Shown: piece after piece, positions 43,501-51,329 of the stretch | Layout of the letters: every line of letters starts with the position of its first letter | How positions within the stretch are numbered: the stretch's first letter is position 1 | Assembly (NCBI GenBank): GCA_958451615.1 | Contig: CAUDQR010000016.1 | Location: 1-55,869 of the forward strand | Length of the DNA stretch: 55,869 nt | Source of the DNA: an uncultured Collinsella sp. | Lineage (GTDB): Bacteria > Actinomycetota > Coriobacteriia > Coriobacteriales > Coriobacteriaceae | Direction of reading: 5' to 3' | The notes under the pieces: generated by a model | Told to the model about the DNA's origin: nothing | Databases searched by the model: none | What the model saw: only the letters and a program-made list of their open reading frames with translations | Translations under genes and position numbers: made by a program

Positions 43501-44278
43501 TGGTGTCGCGACCGAGTTCGTGGCGCATCTCCATGTAGCGGTCGAAGGCCTGCTGCACCACGGCGTCGTCGATCGTCACGTCGTCCAGGACGGTGCCGAA
43601 GGTGGTGTGGCGGCAGTGATCGGACCAGTAGGTGTCGATCACGCGGATCTCGGTGATGGTGGGGTCGCGATCCTCATCGCGGAAGTACTGCTGGCAGAAG
43701 GCGATGTCCGCCTCGTCCATGGCAAGGCCGCGCTCGGAAATAAAGGCGGCAAGGCCGGCTTCGTCGAGCTCGCGGAAACCGTCGAGCACCTCGACGGGCT
43801 GGGGCTCGGGGGTCTCCATGTACAGCGTCTCGGGCAGGTCGAGCGAGGCGATGCGCGCCTCGACGGGGTTCACCACGTAGTGCTTGATGGCATCGATGGC
43901 GGCCTCGTCCAGAGCGCCCGAGATCATATAGACCTTGGCGGAGCGCACGGCGGGGCGCTCGCCCTGGCTGATGAGCTGCACGCACTCGCTGGCGGAGTCG
44001 GCGCGCTGGTCAAACTGGCCAGGCAGGAATTCGACGGCAAAGACGGCGCCATCGCTTGCGGGGAGCTCGTCGTAGGTCACATCGACCTGGGGCTCGCTAA
44101 AGACGGTCGGCACGCAGGACCGGAAAAGCTCCTTGTCGATGCCCTCGACGTCGTAGCGGTTGATAATCCTCAGGGCCTCGATGCCCTTGATGCCGAGAAT
44201 TTCGGTCAGCTCGCCCTTGAGCTGCTGAGCCTCGACGTCGAACCCGGGTTTCTTCTCCACGTAGATACGAGAGACCAT
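40532..44278 (-). CDS. purL: Phosphoribosylformylglycinamidine synthase, single-chain PurL
   Basis: 1248 aa, the long form that carries PurL synthetase and PurQ-like glutaminase domains in one chain; it converts FGAR to FGAM in purine synthesis using glutamine and ATP. Seen: GGRTGRDGIGGATGSSK (ATP site), SHGEGRF near the end, and the glutaminase Cys in GICNGFQ, with PGNNCEYDSARAF preceding it. ATG 44278 has AGGAACC upstream and the family N terminus MVSRIYVEKKPGFD; longer starts are rejected. Monocistronic, divergent from the antiporter gene. Confidence 0.95.
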   Translation of the reverse strand: MVSRIYVEKKPGFDVEAQQLKGELTEILGIKGIEALRIINRYDVEGIDKELFRSCVPTVFSEPQVDVTYDELPASDGAVFAVEFLPGQFDQRADSASECVQLISQGERPAVRSAKVYMISGALDEAAIDAIKHYVVNPVEARIASLDLPETLYMETPEPQPVEVLDGFRELDEAGLAAFISERGLAMDEADIAFCQQYFRDEDRDPTITEIRVIDTYWSDHCRHTTFGTVLDDVTIDDAVVQQAFDRYMEMRHELGRDTKPVCLMDMGTIGAKYLKKTGVMTDVDESEEINACTVKVKVDVDGEDQDWLFLFKNETHNHPTEIEPFGGAATCVGGAIRDPLSGRSYVYQAMRVTGAGDPTVPVSETLEGKLPQRKLVTTAAAGYSSYGNQIGLATGQVNELYHPGYVAKRMEVGAVVGATPANHVRRECPAPTDKIILLGGRTGRDGIGGATGSSKTQNTESIETSGAEVQKGNAPVERKLQRLFRRGDACRLIKRCNDFGAGGVSVAVGELADGLYVDLDTVTKKYDGLDGTELAISESQERMACAVADGDVDEFMGYAAEENLEATVIAEVTAEPRMRMAWNGVAIVDLSREFLNSNGAPKHQVAHVCARSVWQPSWAGTTLAERMTSLVTDLNVASNKGLSERFDSTIGAATVLMPFGGKTQLTPSSAMVAKFPVDGETTTASAMAWGFNPYLMEADQFAGAYLSVVESIAKLVAAGFEHKRAYLSFQEYFERLRTEAERWGKPMAAVLGALMAQVDLGAGAIGGKDSMSGSFEDEAGELNVPPTLISFAVAVGRAARAVSPEFKGLTHRVVRIAPATYGEDYRPDAQQLLAAFDAVEALTATGNALAISTPGYGCGAESLFKMCVGNQIGIELAEDVDVESFFTPLYGSFIVELADDAELPEVADGVVVEPLGTTVEGYVIDTGSEVIELSELQEAWESGIEGVFAYRSTGEQPEVETIDYRTKDIHVYGGAKIARPRVIIPVFPGNNCEYDSARAFRAAGAEADTFVINNLTPEAVAESTHELARRIRQSQIVMIPGGFSGGDEPDGSAKFITAFFRAPEVTEAVRDLLKARDGLMLGICNGFQALIKLGLVPYGDIVDATPDAPTLTFNTIGRHQSRLVRTRISSNLSPWLSQCSLDDPYTVAISHGEGRFVANDEVLAQLIANGQVATQYVGEDGKPSMDLSVNPNGSALAIEGITSPDGRVLGKMGHAERRGDNLYRNVPEHVPGDKFMPIFESGVAYFA

Positions 44279-44462
44279 TGGTTCCTGCCTTCCTGATCGG
44301 TTGGGCGTACGGTACGGTATGCGGCAGCGGTCGGTTTGCGGGGTCTGCCCTGCGGTCGCCTTGAGCCACATGTTTGTAAACCTCACTATGATACGACAGC
44401 TCGCGGCGCGTTGAGGACGGCGAGGGTGCTACAGTGAAGCGCAAACAAGAGAAAGGCATCAC

Positions 44463-46025
44463 ATGGCATTCATTTCGCTCGCCATCATCGCACTCGTGGC
44501 CTTTGCGAGTCCTTTTATCGCCTCGGCGATTCCCGGAAAACCCGTTCCCGAGACGGTCTTTTTGCTCGTGCTCGGCGCGGTACTGGGACCCCATATGCTC
44601 GGCGTCATCCATGTAGATGCTGAGGTCTCGCTTGTGTCCGAGCTGGGCCTGGCCTTTTTGTTCCTGCTTGCCGGCTTTGAGATCGACCCCAAGAGCATCA
44701 CGGGCGTCGAGGGGCGCTACGGCTTGGCGACGTGGGTCGTCACGTTTGGTATCGCCTGGCTTGCCGTGCGCTTTACCCCGTGGTTCTCAGTCAGTCATTT
44801 CGACGGTATCGCCGTGACGCTTGCCCTCACTTCGACGGCGCTCGGTACGCTTGTGCCCATCATGCGTGAGCGCTCGCTCACCGGCACGCGCGTGGGCGAC
44901 TCGATTCTCGCGTATGGCACTTGGGGCGAGCTCGGTCCCGTGCTCGCCATGTCGGTGCTGTTGTCTGCCCGCACTGGCATCCAAACGCTCGTTATCCTTG
45001 GCTTGTTTGCGGTGGTTTGCGTGTTGCTGGCCGTGGTCCCGAGCCGCTCCAAGCGCGTCGGCAGCCGCTTCTTTGCATTTGTTGAGGAGCGCGCCGATAC
45101 CACGTCGCAGACCTTCGTGCGCCTGACGGTGCTCATCCTGGTCACGCTCGTGGCATTCTCGGCTGTCTTTGATCTCGACATCGTGTTGGGTTCTTTTGCC
45201 GCTGGCTTTGTCCTGCGCTATATCATCCCCGAGGGCAACCATACGCTCGAGACCAAGCTCGACGGTCTGGCCTACGGTTTTTTGATTCCGGTGTTCTTTA
45301 CCGTGTCGGGCGCAAAGATCGACCTGACGGCCGTGGCGTCGCGCCCGGGCTTGCTCGCGGGCTTTATCGTGGCGTTGTTGATTATTCGTGCCGTGCCCAT
45401 TCTTATTTCCATGAGCATTTGTCCTGCGACGCGCGATGTGTCGGCGTATGGTCGCATTACCGTGGCCCTGTACTGCACCACGGCGCTGCCGATCATCGTT
45501 GCCGTTACGAGCGTTGCCGTCAACGCGGGCGCGCTGTCGCAAGATATTGCGTCGGTCATGGTTGCCGCCGGTGCCATCACGGTGTTCTTGATGCCATTGC
45601 TCGCGCAGCTCTTCTACCGCGTGGTGGATGCCGCACCGGTCGCCGCCGTGGCAGAGGTTGCCGAGCATCCATCCGATGCGCTCGACATCTTGCGCGCCCA
45701 CCACGACCTAGCGAGCTTGCTCGCGCGCGAGCACGAGCTGCTGACCTCGCATGGCCATGGTCGCGTATTCGAGGGCCTGCCTACGCTCGATACGATTGCC
45801 GAGCGTCTTTCCGCCGAGGCAGCGAGCGGCCACATCGATGCCCGCATCGTGGACGCGGCGCACCTGCTTGCCGATAAGACCTATGGAGACGAGGTCGACC
45901 CGTCCGAGCTGACTCCGCGTGAGCGCCGCCGCCTGGAGCGCGCCAAGCTCGCTGTGCGCGAATACCGCCGCCGCATGCTGGAGCTCTATGCGCGCGAAGA
46001 AGCCGAAGACGACGACGGTAAGTAG
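44463..46025 (+). CDS. Cation:proton antiporter, CPA2 (Kef/NapA-like)
   Basis: 520 aa. Residues 1-385 have about 12 helices: PVPETVFLLVLGAVLGP, LGLAFLFLLAGFEIDP, ALTSTALGTLVPIMRE, YGTWGELGPVLAM, FDLDIVLGSFAAGFVLRY and SGAKIDL. LLAGFEIDP and the L-G-F core are CPA2-like. The C-terminal 130 aa are cytoplasmic, highly charged and His/Arg/Glu-rich, without a recognised TrkA-N domain. AGAAAGG precedes ATG 44463. Ion specificity (Na+ or K+) is not readable. Confidence 0.88.
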   Translation: MAFISLAIIALVAFASPFIASAIPGKPVPETVFLLVLGAVLGPHMLGVIHVDAEVSLVSELGLAFLFLLAGFEIDPKSITGVEGRYGLATWVVTFGIAWLAVRFTPWFSVSHFDGIAVTLALTSTALGTLVPIMRERSLTGTRVGDSILAYGTWGELGPVLAMSVLLSARTGIQTLVILGLFAVVCVLLAVVPSRSKRVGSRFFAFVEERADTTSQTFVRLTVLILVTLVAFSAVFDLDIVLGSFAAGFVLRYIIPEGNHTLETKLDGLAYGFLIPVFFTVSGAKIDLTAVASRPGLLAGFIVALLIIRAVPILISMSICPATRDVSAYGRITVALYCTTALPIIVAVTSVAVNAGALSQDIASVMVAAGAITVFLMPLLAQLFYRVVDAAPVAAVAEVAEHPSDALDILRAHHDLASLLAREHELLTSHGHGRVFEGLPTLDTIAERLSAEAASGHIDARIVDAAHLLADKTYGDEVDPSELTPRERRRLERAKLAVREYRRRMLELYAREEAEDDDGK

Positions 46026-46038
46026 TCGATACTTTCTC

Positions 46039-46211
46039 GGGGAAGCCGCGTCCCGCTTTGAAGGCTCGGAACGGGATGTGGTTTCCGAAACGGGGGCCGT
46101 TGGGAAGCTGTGTCCCGGAATGGGCGCTCAGAGTGGGATGCAGTTTCCGCAAGGAGGTCCTGGGGGAAACCGTGCCCCGTTCTGATCCGAAATACTGGGA
46201 CATAGTTTCCC
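46039..46211. repeat. Array of six alternating short palindromic units
   Basis: Six units of 15-17 nt at 46039-46055, 46072-46087, 46102-46117, 46135-46149, 46163-46179 and 46197-46211. Units 1, 3 and 5 read GGGAAxC...TCCC (for example GGGAAGCTGTGTCCC); units 2, 4 and 6 are the reverse complement type (GGGATGxxGTTTCC, GGGACATAGTTTCCC). Spacing is about 28-34 nt. Neighbouring units can pair as hairpins. Resembles a BIME/REP array; it is not CRISPR because units alternate in direction and spacers are short and variable. Confidence 0.7.
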
Positions 46212-46225
46212 TTTCATAACAGGAG

Positions 46226-46267
46226 AAGGCGCGCTGTCTGCAGTTGATTCAGACGGCGCGCCTTTTT
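46226..46267. terminator. Intrinsic terminator after the antiporter gene
   Basis: AAGGCGCGCTGTCTG (46226-46240) pairs with CAGACGGCGCGCCTT (46250-46264) with one wobble around a 9-nt loop, followed by TTTTT. Probably serves the antiporter, and perhaps the convergent dehydrogenase. Confidence 0.85.
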
Positions 46268-46309
46268 GGTTGAGCTATGTTGAAGCTTGAAGCCAAAGCT
46301 TGTGGCTCC

Positions 46310-47059
46310 TTAGGAGCGGGCGGCTCCGTCGACGGGGAGCACGGCGCCCGTGACATAGGAGGACATGTCGCTCGCCAGGAAAACAAAGGCGTTGGCGACA
46401 TCCTCGGGCTCGCCCATGCGACCCAGCGGAATGGTGGCGATGATGGGCTTGATGACCTCTTCGGGCAGGTTGGCGACCATGTCGGTCTTAGTCACGCCGG
46501 GGGCGACGGCGTTGACGCGGATGCCCATGGGAGCGAGCTCGCGCGAGAGCGACTGGACCATACCGTTGACGGCAAACTTGGACGTGGGGTAACCGACGCC
46601 GGAGGGCTGGCCGTACTTGGCGACCATCGAGCTTGTGGTAGTGATGGTGCCGCCGTGGCCGGCCTCGGTCATGATCTTGGCGGCAGCCTGGTGGCCATTA
46701 AAGACGGCGACGACGTTGAGGTCCATAACTTTGGCGAACTCCTCGGCCGTGTAGTCCAAGAGGGGTGAACGCTGGGAGATACCGGCATTGTTGACGACCG
46801 TGTCCAAGCCGCCCATGTCGGCTGCAGTCTGCGTAAAGGCCTCAGTCACGGCCTCGAGCGAGGTGAGATCGCAGGAGCGACCCCAGACCTTGGCGTCGGG
46901 ATAGGCGGCTGTCAGCTTCTCAACGGCCGTGTCGGCAGTCTCCTGGCGCGAGCCAAAGACGGTGACGGCAGCGCCTTCCTCGATAAAACGGCAGGCGATG
47001 GCATAGCCGATACCGCGTGTGCCTCCGGTGATGATTGCTTTCTTGCCCTCGAGCAACAT
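46310..47059 (-). CDS. Short-chain dehydrogenase/reductase, BaiA/FabG-like
   Basis: 249 aa classical SDR. TGGTRGIG (11-18), NNAG (90-93), Ser143/144, Tyr157 and Lys161 in YPTSK form the cofactor and catalytic sites. The stretch ITGGTRGIGYA...FGSRQETADTAVEKLTAAYPDAKV and GVGYPTSK...GIRVNAVAPG closely resemble bile-acid 3-alpha-hydroxysteroid dehydrogenase BaiA as I remember it, so a steroid substrate is a real possibility; FabG-like fatty-acid or sugar-alcohol use is the alternative. ATG 47059 (AGAGGA upstream) is chosen over longer starts. The hom gene upstream ends with its own terminator. Confidence 0.85.
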   Translation of the reverse strand: MLLEGKKAIITGGTRGIGYAIACRFIEEGAAVTVFGSRQETADTAVEKLTAAYPDAKVWGRSCDLTSLEAVTEAFTQTAADMGGLDTVVNNAGISQRSPLLDYTAEEFAKVMDLNVVAVFNGHQAAAKIMTEAGHGGTITTTSSMVAKYGQPSGVGYPTSKFAVNGMVQSLSRELAPMGIRVNAVAPGVTKTDMVANLPEEVIKPIIATIPLGRMGEPEDVANAFVFLASDMSSYVTGAVLPVDGAARS

Positions 47060-47208
47060 GGTGCTTCCTCTCATCGCGGGCGGACATTCGCAGCACAGCG
47101 TAGCGGTAGTCGGAATCGGCCGCGTTTGCATATCGGTGAACGGTAGCCCGCGTTACCGATGAGCGGCTCGCGCAAATATGCTTTGCCGTTGTGCTTAGGG
47201 CAGGTGAC

Positions 47209-47242
47209 AAAAGGGCTCCCGTCCCACATCGGACGGGAGCCC
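47209..47242 (-). terminator. Intrinsic terminator of hom
   Basis: GGGCTCCCGTCC (47213-47224) pairs perfectly with GGACGGGAGCCC (47231-47242). On the minus strand TTTTGTC follows. It lies 32 nt after the hom stop. Confidence 0.88.
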
Positions 47243-47273
47243 TCAAGGCGCGTATTGCTAGGCGAGCGTTGGG

Positions 47274-48617
47274 CTAGTTCGCCATGACGCCTTCGGTCCA
47301 AGCCTCAACGTCCTCGATGCGCAGGACGTTGGCGACCTCGGCCACGCAGCCGACGCTGGCAAGCTCGGCGGCGGCAGCCTGGACGTCCTTCTCGAGCGCG
47401 CGGTGCGTCAGGAAGATGACCGAGCAGGCATCGCTGACGCCCGATTTGCCGTCCTCGACCTGGTTGATGAGCGAGATCGAGATGTTGTGCTTGGCAAAGA
47501 TGTCGACCGTCTCGGACAGGGCGCCCACGCGGTCGGCGACTTTCAGGCGCACATAGTACTTGGTCTGGAGCTCGTCCATGGGCTTAAAGGTGAGGTTGTG
47601 GCCATAGGGCTCAATCTCGGGCAGCGGAGCCACGCCGCGGCTGATCTGCTCGGAGAGCGACAGGATATCGCCCACGACGGCGCTCGCGGTGGGGAAGGAG
47701 CCTGCGCCCGCGCCGTAGAACATGGTCTCGCCCACGGCGTCGCCTACCACGTAGACGGCGTTCATGGCGCCGTTGACCTTGGCGAGCATATGGTCTGCGG
47801 GGATCAGCGTGGGATGCACGCGAACGTCGACGCCAGCGTCGGTGTTGCGGGCGATGCCGAGCAGTTTGATGGTGTAGCCGAGCTCGCGGGCCTGGGCGAT
47901 GTCCTCGGCGCCGATGGTGCGGATACCCTGCTGGTACACATCATCGGTGGTAACGCGGGTGCCAAAGCCGATGGAGGCGAGGATGGCCGTCTTGCTGGCG
48001 GCATCGAAGCCGTCGACGTCGGCGGACGGGTCGGCCTCGGCATAGCCCTTAGCCTGTGCGTCGGCGAGCACGTCAGCGTAATCGGCGCCCTCGGCGTCCA
48101 TGCGCGACAGGATGTAGTTGGTGGTGCCGTTGAGGATGCCGGCGATGGTCAGGATCTTGTTACCCACCAGGTCGTGCTCGAGTGTGCTGACAATGGGGAT
48201 GCCGCCACCGCAGCTGGCCTCGCACTTAATCTGCACGCCGCACGCACGCGCCTTCTCGGCAAGCGTCTCGACATGGCGGCCCAGCAGGGCCTTGTTGGCG
48301 GAGACGACATGCTTGCCGTTCTCGAAGGCAGTGGTGAAGATCTCGGTTGCGGGATGCTCGCCACCAATCAGCTCGACGACGATGTCGACGGCGGGGTCGG
48401 TGACGACATCGTGCCAGTCGCTCGTAAAGGCCTCGCGCTCAATGCCTGCCGCCTCGGCCTGCTCCCAAGCAAGCGCGCAGGCGCGGGTCAGCTTAAGGTC
48501 GATGCCGTAGGCTGCCAGGTACTCATCGTGGTGGCTCTTGATCAGACGGGCCACGCCGCCGCCGACGGTTCCCAGACCGATCAGACCGACGTTCACGGTG
48601 CGCAGGGGTTCGCTCAT
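47274..48617 (-). CDS. hom: Homoserine dehydrogenase
   Basis: 447 aa. NAD(P)-binding GLIGLGTVGGGV (11-22), central GILNGTTNYILSRM and ADPSADVDGFDAASK (catalytic Lys), and a C-terminal ACT domain (about 365-447, VADRVGALSETVDIFAKHNISISLI). It reduces aspartate semialdehyde to homoserine for threonine and methionine; the ACT domain implies feedback control by threonine. AAGGAG precedes ATG 48617. Own terminator, no threonine genes adjacent. Confidence 0.95.
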   Translation of the reverse strand: MSEPLRTVNVGLIGLGTVGGGVARLIKSHHDEYLAAYGIDLKLTRACALAWEQAEAAGIEREAFTSDWHDVVTDPAVDIVVELIGGEHPATEIFTTAFENGKHVVSANKALLGRHVETLAEKARACGVQIKCEASCGGGIPIVSTLEHDLVGNKILTIAGILNGTTNYILSRMDAEGADYADVLADAQAKGYAEADPSADVDGFDAASKTAILASIGFGTRVTTDDVYQQGIRTIGAEDIAQARELGYTIKLLGIARNTDAGVDVRVHPTLIPADHMLAKVNGAMNAVYVVGDAVGETMFYGAGAGSFPTASAVVGDILSLSEQISRGVAPLPEIEPYGHNLTFKPMDELQTKYYVRLKVADRVGALSETVDIFAKHNISISLINQVEDGKSGVSDACSVIFLTHRALEKDVQAAAAELASVGCVAEVANVLRIEDVEAWTEGVMAN

Positions 48618-49111
48618 AGATAACTCCTTCGTGCATCTTATGGATGGATAAACCGCTTAAAGGTTGAGTGCATTCTAGCGTGAAGTGCGGGCGCGTGCTT
48701 GCCTGGCAGCGGGAGCAGCACAAAACGCCACCCCCGAAACGCTGCGGAAACATTGGAAACACGCTCGCTACAAACGAACTTCCGTAACAAACTGTCAACG
48801 TTTGCACCATAAGGTTTGCCCTGTACCGCAAGACGGCCGCATCGCGGCTAGCGAAAAGGGGGACACCATGTTTATTAAGAGCGGGAACGCTTGTAACAGA
48901 ATGGAAACATTACTTTTACACAATAAAGTGGCATTACTGCATAAAAAAATAGAAATACGCAGAAATATGGATAAATGAACAAATCCAAAGAAAAGTTGAA
49001 ATATTCGCCACTTTTCCTAACTAAAGCGTCTACTATTTTGCGAACGCCGAACACGGCGAAGGATGGCCTGTTGGGTAACCGAAACCCGACGAGATTTGAG
49101 AGGAGAGCCGC
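48618..49111. other. Long intergenic region before livK
   Basis: 494 nt between divergent hom and livK, AT-rich from about 48890 on and unlike the surrounding genes. It holds a short ORF (48868-48978, listed separately), two GGAAACATT repeats (48748-48756 and 48903-48911) and a weak -35-like TTGAAA at 48996 with TAACTA 16 nt later. The length suggests regulated expression of the liv operon. Confidence 0.55.
48868..48978 (+). CDS. Possible 36-aa leader peptide upstream of livK
   Basis: 36 aa starting MFIKSGNACNRMETLLLHNK and ending MDK, with a strong ribosome site (AAAAGGGGGACACC before ATG). It contains three consecutive Leu and a short V-A-L-L, I-E-I run, which would fit sensing of branched-chain amino acids by attenuation, because livKHMGF lies 134 nt downstream. 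No clear terminator/antiterminator pair was found between it and livK. It may also be a small protein or chance. Confidence 0.4.
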   Translation: MFIKSGNACNRMETLLLHNKVALLHKKIEIRRNMDK

Positions 49112-50299
49112 ATGTCGAGCCTCACCGGTAAGTCATTGAACCCTGTTATGAATCGCAGGAGCGTTATCGCGAGCGCAGCAGGTCTGGGGGCGATGTCCAT
49201 TCTAGCTGGCTGCTCCTCCAACGGCGGCGACAGCGGTTCCGCTTCGGGCGACGCTTCGTTTAAGATCGGCACCATCGGACCGCTGACCGGCGCCAACGCG
49301 TCCTACGGCAAGTCCGTTACCCAGGGTGTCGAGCTTGGCTGCAAGGATTTCTCGACCAAGGAGCTGCCGCTTGCCAGCAAGGCCGAGGATGACCAGGCCG
49401 ACGGCGAGAAGGCCGTCAACGCCTTTAACACCCTGCTCGACTGGGGCATGCAGGCCCTCGTCGGCCCGACCACCACGGGCGCGTCGGTTGCCGTTGCCGC
49501 TGAGTGCGGTAACGACCCCGAGACGTTCATGATCACTCCGTCCGCGTCCTCCGAGGACGTCACCAAGGGCAAGGATTGCGTCTTCCAGGTTTGCTTTACC
49601 GATCCCAACCAGGGCGTCAACGCTGCCAAGTTCCTGGCGCAGAAGTATGCGGACGAGAAGTTCGTGCTGTTCTATAACTCCGGCGACGCTTATTCTTCGG
49701 GTGTCGCGGATGCCTTTAAGGCCCAGGCCGCTGAGTCCAAGCTCGAGGTTGTCGACGAGGAGACCTTTAAGGACGACTCCGCCACGAGCTTTACCAACCA
49801 GCTGACCAAGGCCAAGCAGGCCGGCGCCACCATGATCTTTGCGCCGATCTACTACACGCCCGCATCCGTCCTGCTCAAGAACGCCAAGGACATGGGCTAC
49901 GACGTCAAGATGATGGGTTGCGACGGCATGGACGGCATCCTGGGCGTTGAGGGCTTCGACACCTCTCTTGCCGAGGGTCTGCTGCTCATGACCCCGTTCT
50001 CCGCCGACGACGAGAAGAACGCCGACTTCGTCAACGCTTACAAGGATAAGTATGGCGAGACTCCGGACCAGTTTGCCGCCGACGCTTACGACGGCGTGCA
50101 CGCGGTGGCCGAGGCCCTCGAGGAGGCCGGTCTTGGTGTCGACGCCGACCCGACCGAGGTCGCCGAGAAGCTGCCTAAGGCTATGCTCAAGATTACCGTT
50201 GACGGTCTGACCGGCAAGCTCACCTGGAACGATAAGGGCCAGGTCCAGAAGGAGCCCACGGCGTACGTCATCACCGACGGCAAGTACGTACAGGCCTAA
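49112..50299 (+). CDS. livK: Branched-chain amino acid ABC transporter substrate-binding lipoprotein
   Basis: 395 aa. A lipoprotein signal ends at the lipobox LAGC (Cys34) and is preceded by NRRSVIASAAGLG, a twin-Arg-like start, so Tat export is possible. The mature protein is a type I periplasmic-binding fold: IGTIGPLTGANASYGKS, VGPTTTGASVAVA, FSADDEKNADFVNAYKDKYG, DAYDGVHAVAEALE. It captures branched-chain amino acids (or related ligands) outside the membrane. GAGAGGAGAG precedes ATG 49112. First gene of livKHMGF. Confidence 0.92.
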   Translation: MSSLTGKSLNPVMNRRSVIASAAGLGAMSILAGCSSNGGDSGSASGDASFKIGTIGPLTGANASYGKSVTQGVELGCKDFSTKELPLASKAEDDQADGEKAVNAFNTLLDWGMQALVGPTTTGASVAVAAECGNDPETFMITPSASSEDVTKGKDCVFQVCFTDPNQGVNAAKFLAQKYADEKFVLFYNSGDAYSSGVADAFKAQAAESKLEVVDEETFKDDSATSFTNQLTKAKQAGATMIFAPIYYTPASVLLKNAKDMGYDVKMMGCDGMDGILGVEGFDTSLAEGLLLMTPFSADDEKNADFVNAYKDKYGETPDQFAADAYDGVHAVAEALEEAGLGVDADPTEVAEKLPKAMLKITVDGLTGKLTWNDKGQVQKEPTAYVITDGKYVQA

Positions 50300-50331
50300 T
50301 AGGCCGCCTTACATAGAGCGGTTTTGATCCC

Positions 50332-50361
50332 AAGCAGGGGAGGTTTTGGCCTTCCCTGCTT
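50332..50361 (+). promoter_or_regulatory. Hairpin between livK and livH
   Basis: AAGCAGGGGAGG (50332-50343) pairs with CCTTCCCTGCTT (50350-50361) with one wobble around TTTTGG, with no U tract after it. In such operons an intergenic hairpin often leaves more of the binding-protein mRNA than of the permease mRNA; that role is inferred. Confidence 0.65.
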
Positions 50362-50438
50362 GCTTGGTATCTAGGGACAACGTAACGTCCCTGTTTCATA
50401 CATCAACTGGAAACCTATTCGAAAGGGGGATGTGGAAC

Positions 50439-51320
50439 ATGACGGTCTTTATCCAATACCTGGTCAACGGCCTGTCCATGGGCAGCGTCTACGCCATCAT
50501 CGCGTTGGGCTACACCATGGTCTACGGTATCGCCAAGATGCTCAACTTCGCTCACGGCGACGTCATCATGGTCGGTGCCTATGTCTCGTTCTGCGCCACA
50601 TCGTATCTCGGCCTCCCGGGCTGGGCATCTGTAGTTCTCTCTTGTGTGGTCTGCACGGTTCTCGGTGTTCTCATCGAGGGTCTGGCATACAAGCCGCTGC
50701 GCCAGGCGGGCCCTCTGGCCGTTCTGATTACGGCCATCGGCGTGTCTTACTTCCTGCAGAACGCCGCGCAGCTTCTGTGGGGCGCCACGCCCAAGAACTT
50801 CACTTCGCTCGTCACCTTCCAGGTGCCGGAGTTCTTGGCCAAGTTCAACGTGAGCGCCGTCTCGCTCGTCACCATCGTCGCCTGCCTGGTTATCATGGCC
50901 GGTCTGATGTTCTTTACAGGTAAGACCAAGATGGGCAAAGCCATGCGCGCCGTGTCCGAGGACAAGGCCGCCGCTCAGCTCATGGGCATCAACGTCAACC
51001 GCACCATCTCGATGACGTTTGCCATCGGCTCTGCGCTTGCCGCCATCGCCGGCGTGCTCCTGTGCTCCTACTCGCCGGTGCTGCAGCCCACGACGGGTGC
51101 CATGCCTGGCATCAAGGCCTTCGATGCAGCCGTCTTCGGTGGCATCGGCTCCATCCCCGGCGCCTTTGTCGGTGGCATTCTCATCGGCATCATCGAGGCG
51201 ATGGCACAGGCTTATATTTCCACGAGCCTTGCCAACTCCATCGTCTTTGGTGTTTTGATCATCGTCCTGCTCGTCAAGCCTGCCGGCCTCTTGGGCAAGT
51301 ACGTCCCCGAGAAGGTGTAG
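50439..51320 (+). CDS. livH: Branched-chain amino acid ABC permease LivH
   Basis: 293 aa inner-membrane permease with about eight helices: YLVNGLSMGSVYAIIALGYTMVYG, NFAHGDVIMVGAYVSF, EDKAAAQLMGINVNRTI (coupling loop) and IPGAFVGGILIGIIEA. ATG 50439 is chosen because AAAGGGGG lies 9 nt upstream; an ATG at 50430 would be too close to it. Partner of LivM in the transport channel. Confidence 0.93.
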   Translation: MTVFIQYLVNGLSMGSVYAIIALGYTMVYGIAKMLNFAHGDVIMVGAYVSFCATSYLGLPGWASVVLSCVVCTVLGVLIEGLAYKPLRQAGPLAVLITAIGVSYFLQNAAQLLWGATPKNFTSLVTFQVPEFLAKFNVSAVSLVTIVACLVIMAGLMFFTGKTKMGKAMRAVSEDKAAAQLMGINVNRTISMTFAIGSALAAIAGVLLCSYSPVLQPTTGAMPGIKAFDAAVFGGIGSIPGAFVGGILIGIIEAMAQAYISTSLANSIVFGVLIIVLLVKPAGLLGKYVPEKV

Positions 51321-51329
51321 GTGAGCGTT

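Noticed and set aside
40301..44296. 1331-codon open frame opposite purL
   Set aside because: It lies antisense to a complete purL with intact motifs; the sequence is Gly/Ala/Leu/Asp-rich, as expected from the reverse strand of GC-rich codons.
44279..44462. Purine riboswitch upstream of purL
   Set aside because: No conserved purine-riboswitch loop motifs were seen on the minus strand.
46039..46211. CRISPR array
   Set aside because: Units alternate direction, spacers are not uniform, and no cas genes are nearby.
46310..47059. The known Collinsella 7-beta-hydroxysteroid dehydrogenase
   Set aside because: Its remembered sequence starts differently and lacks the TGGTRGIG form; this protein is closer to BaiA/FabG.
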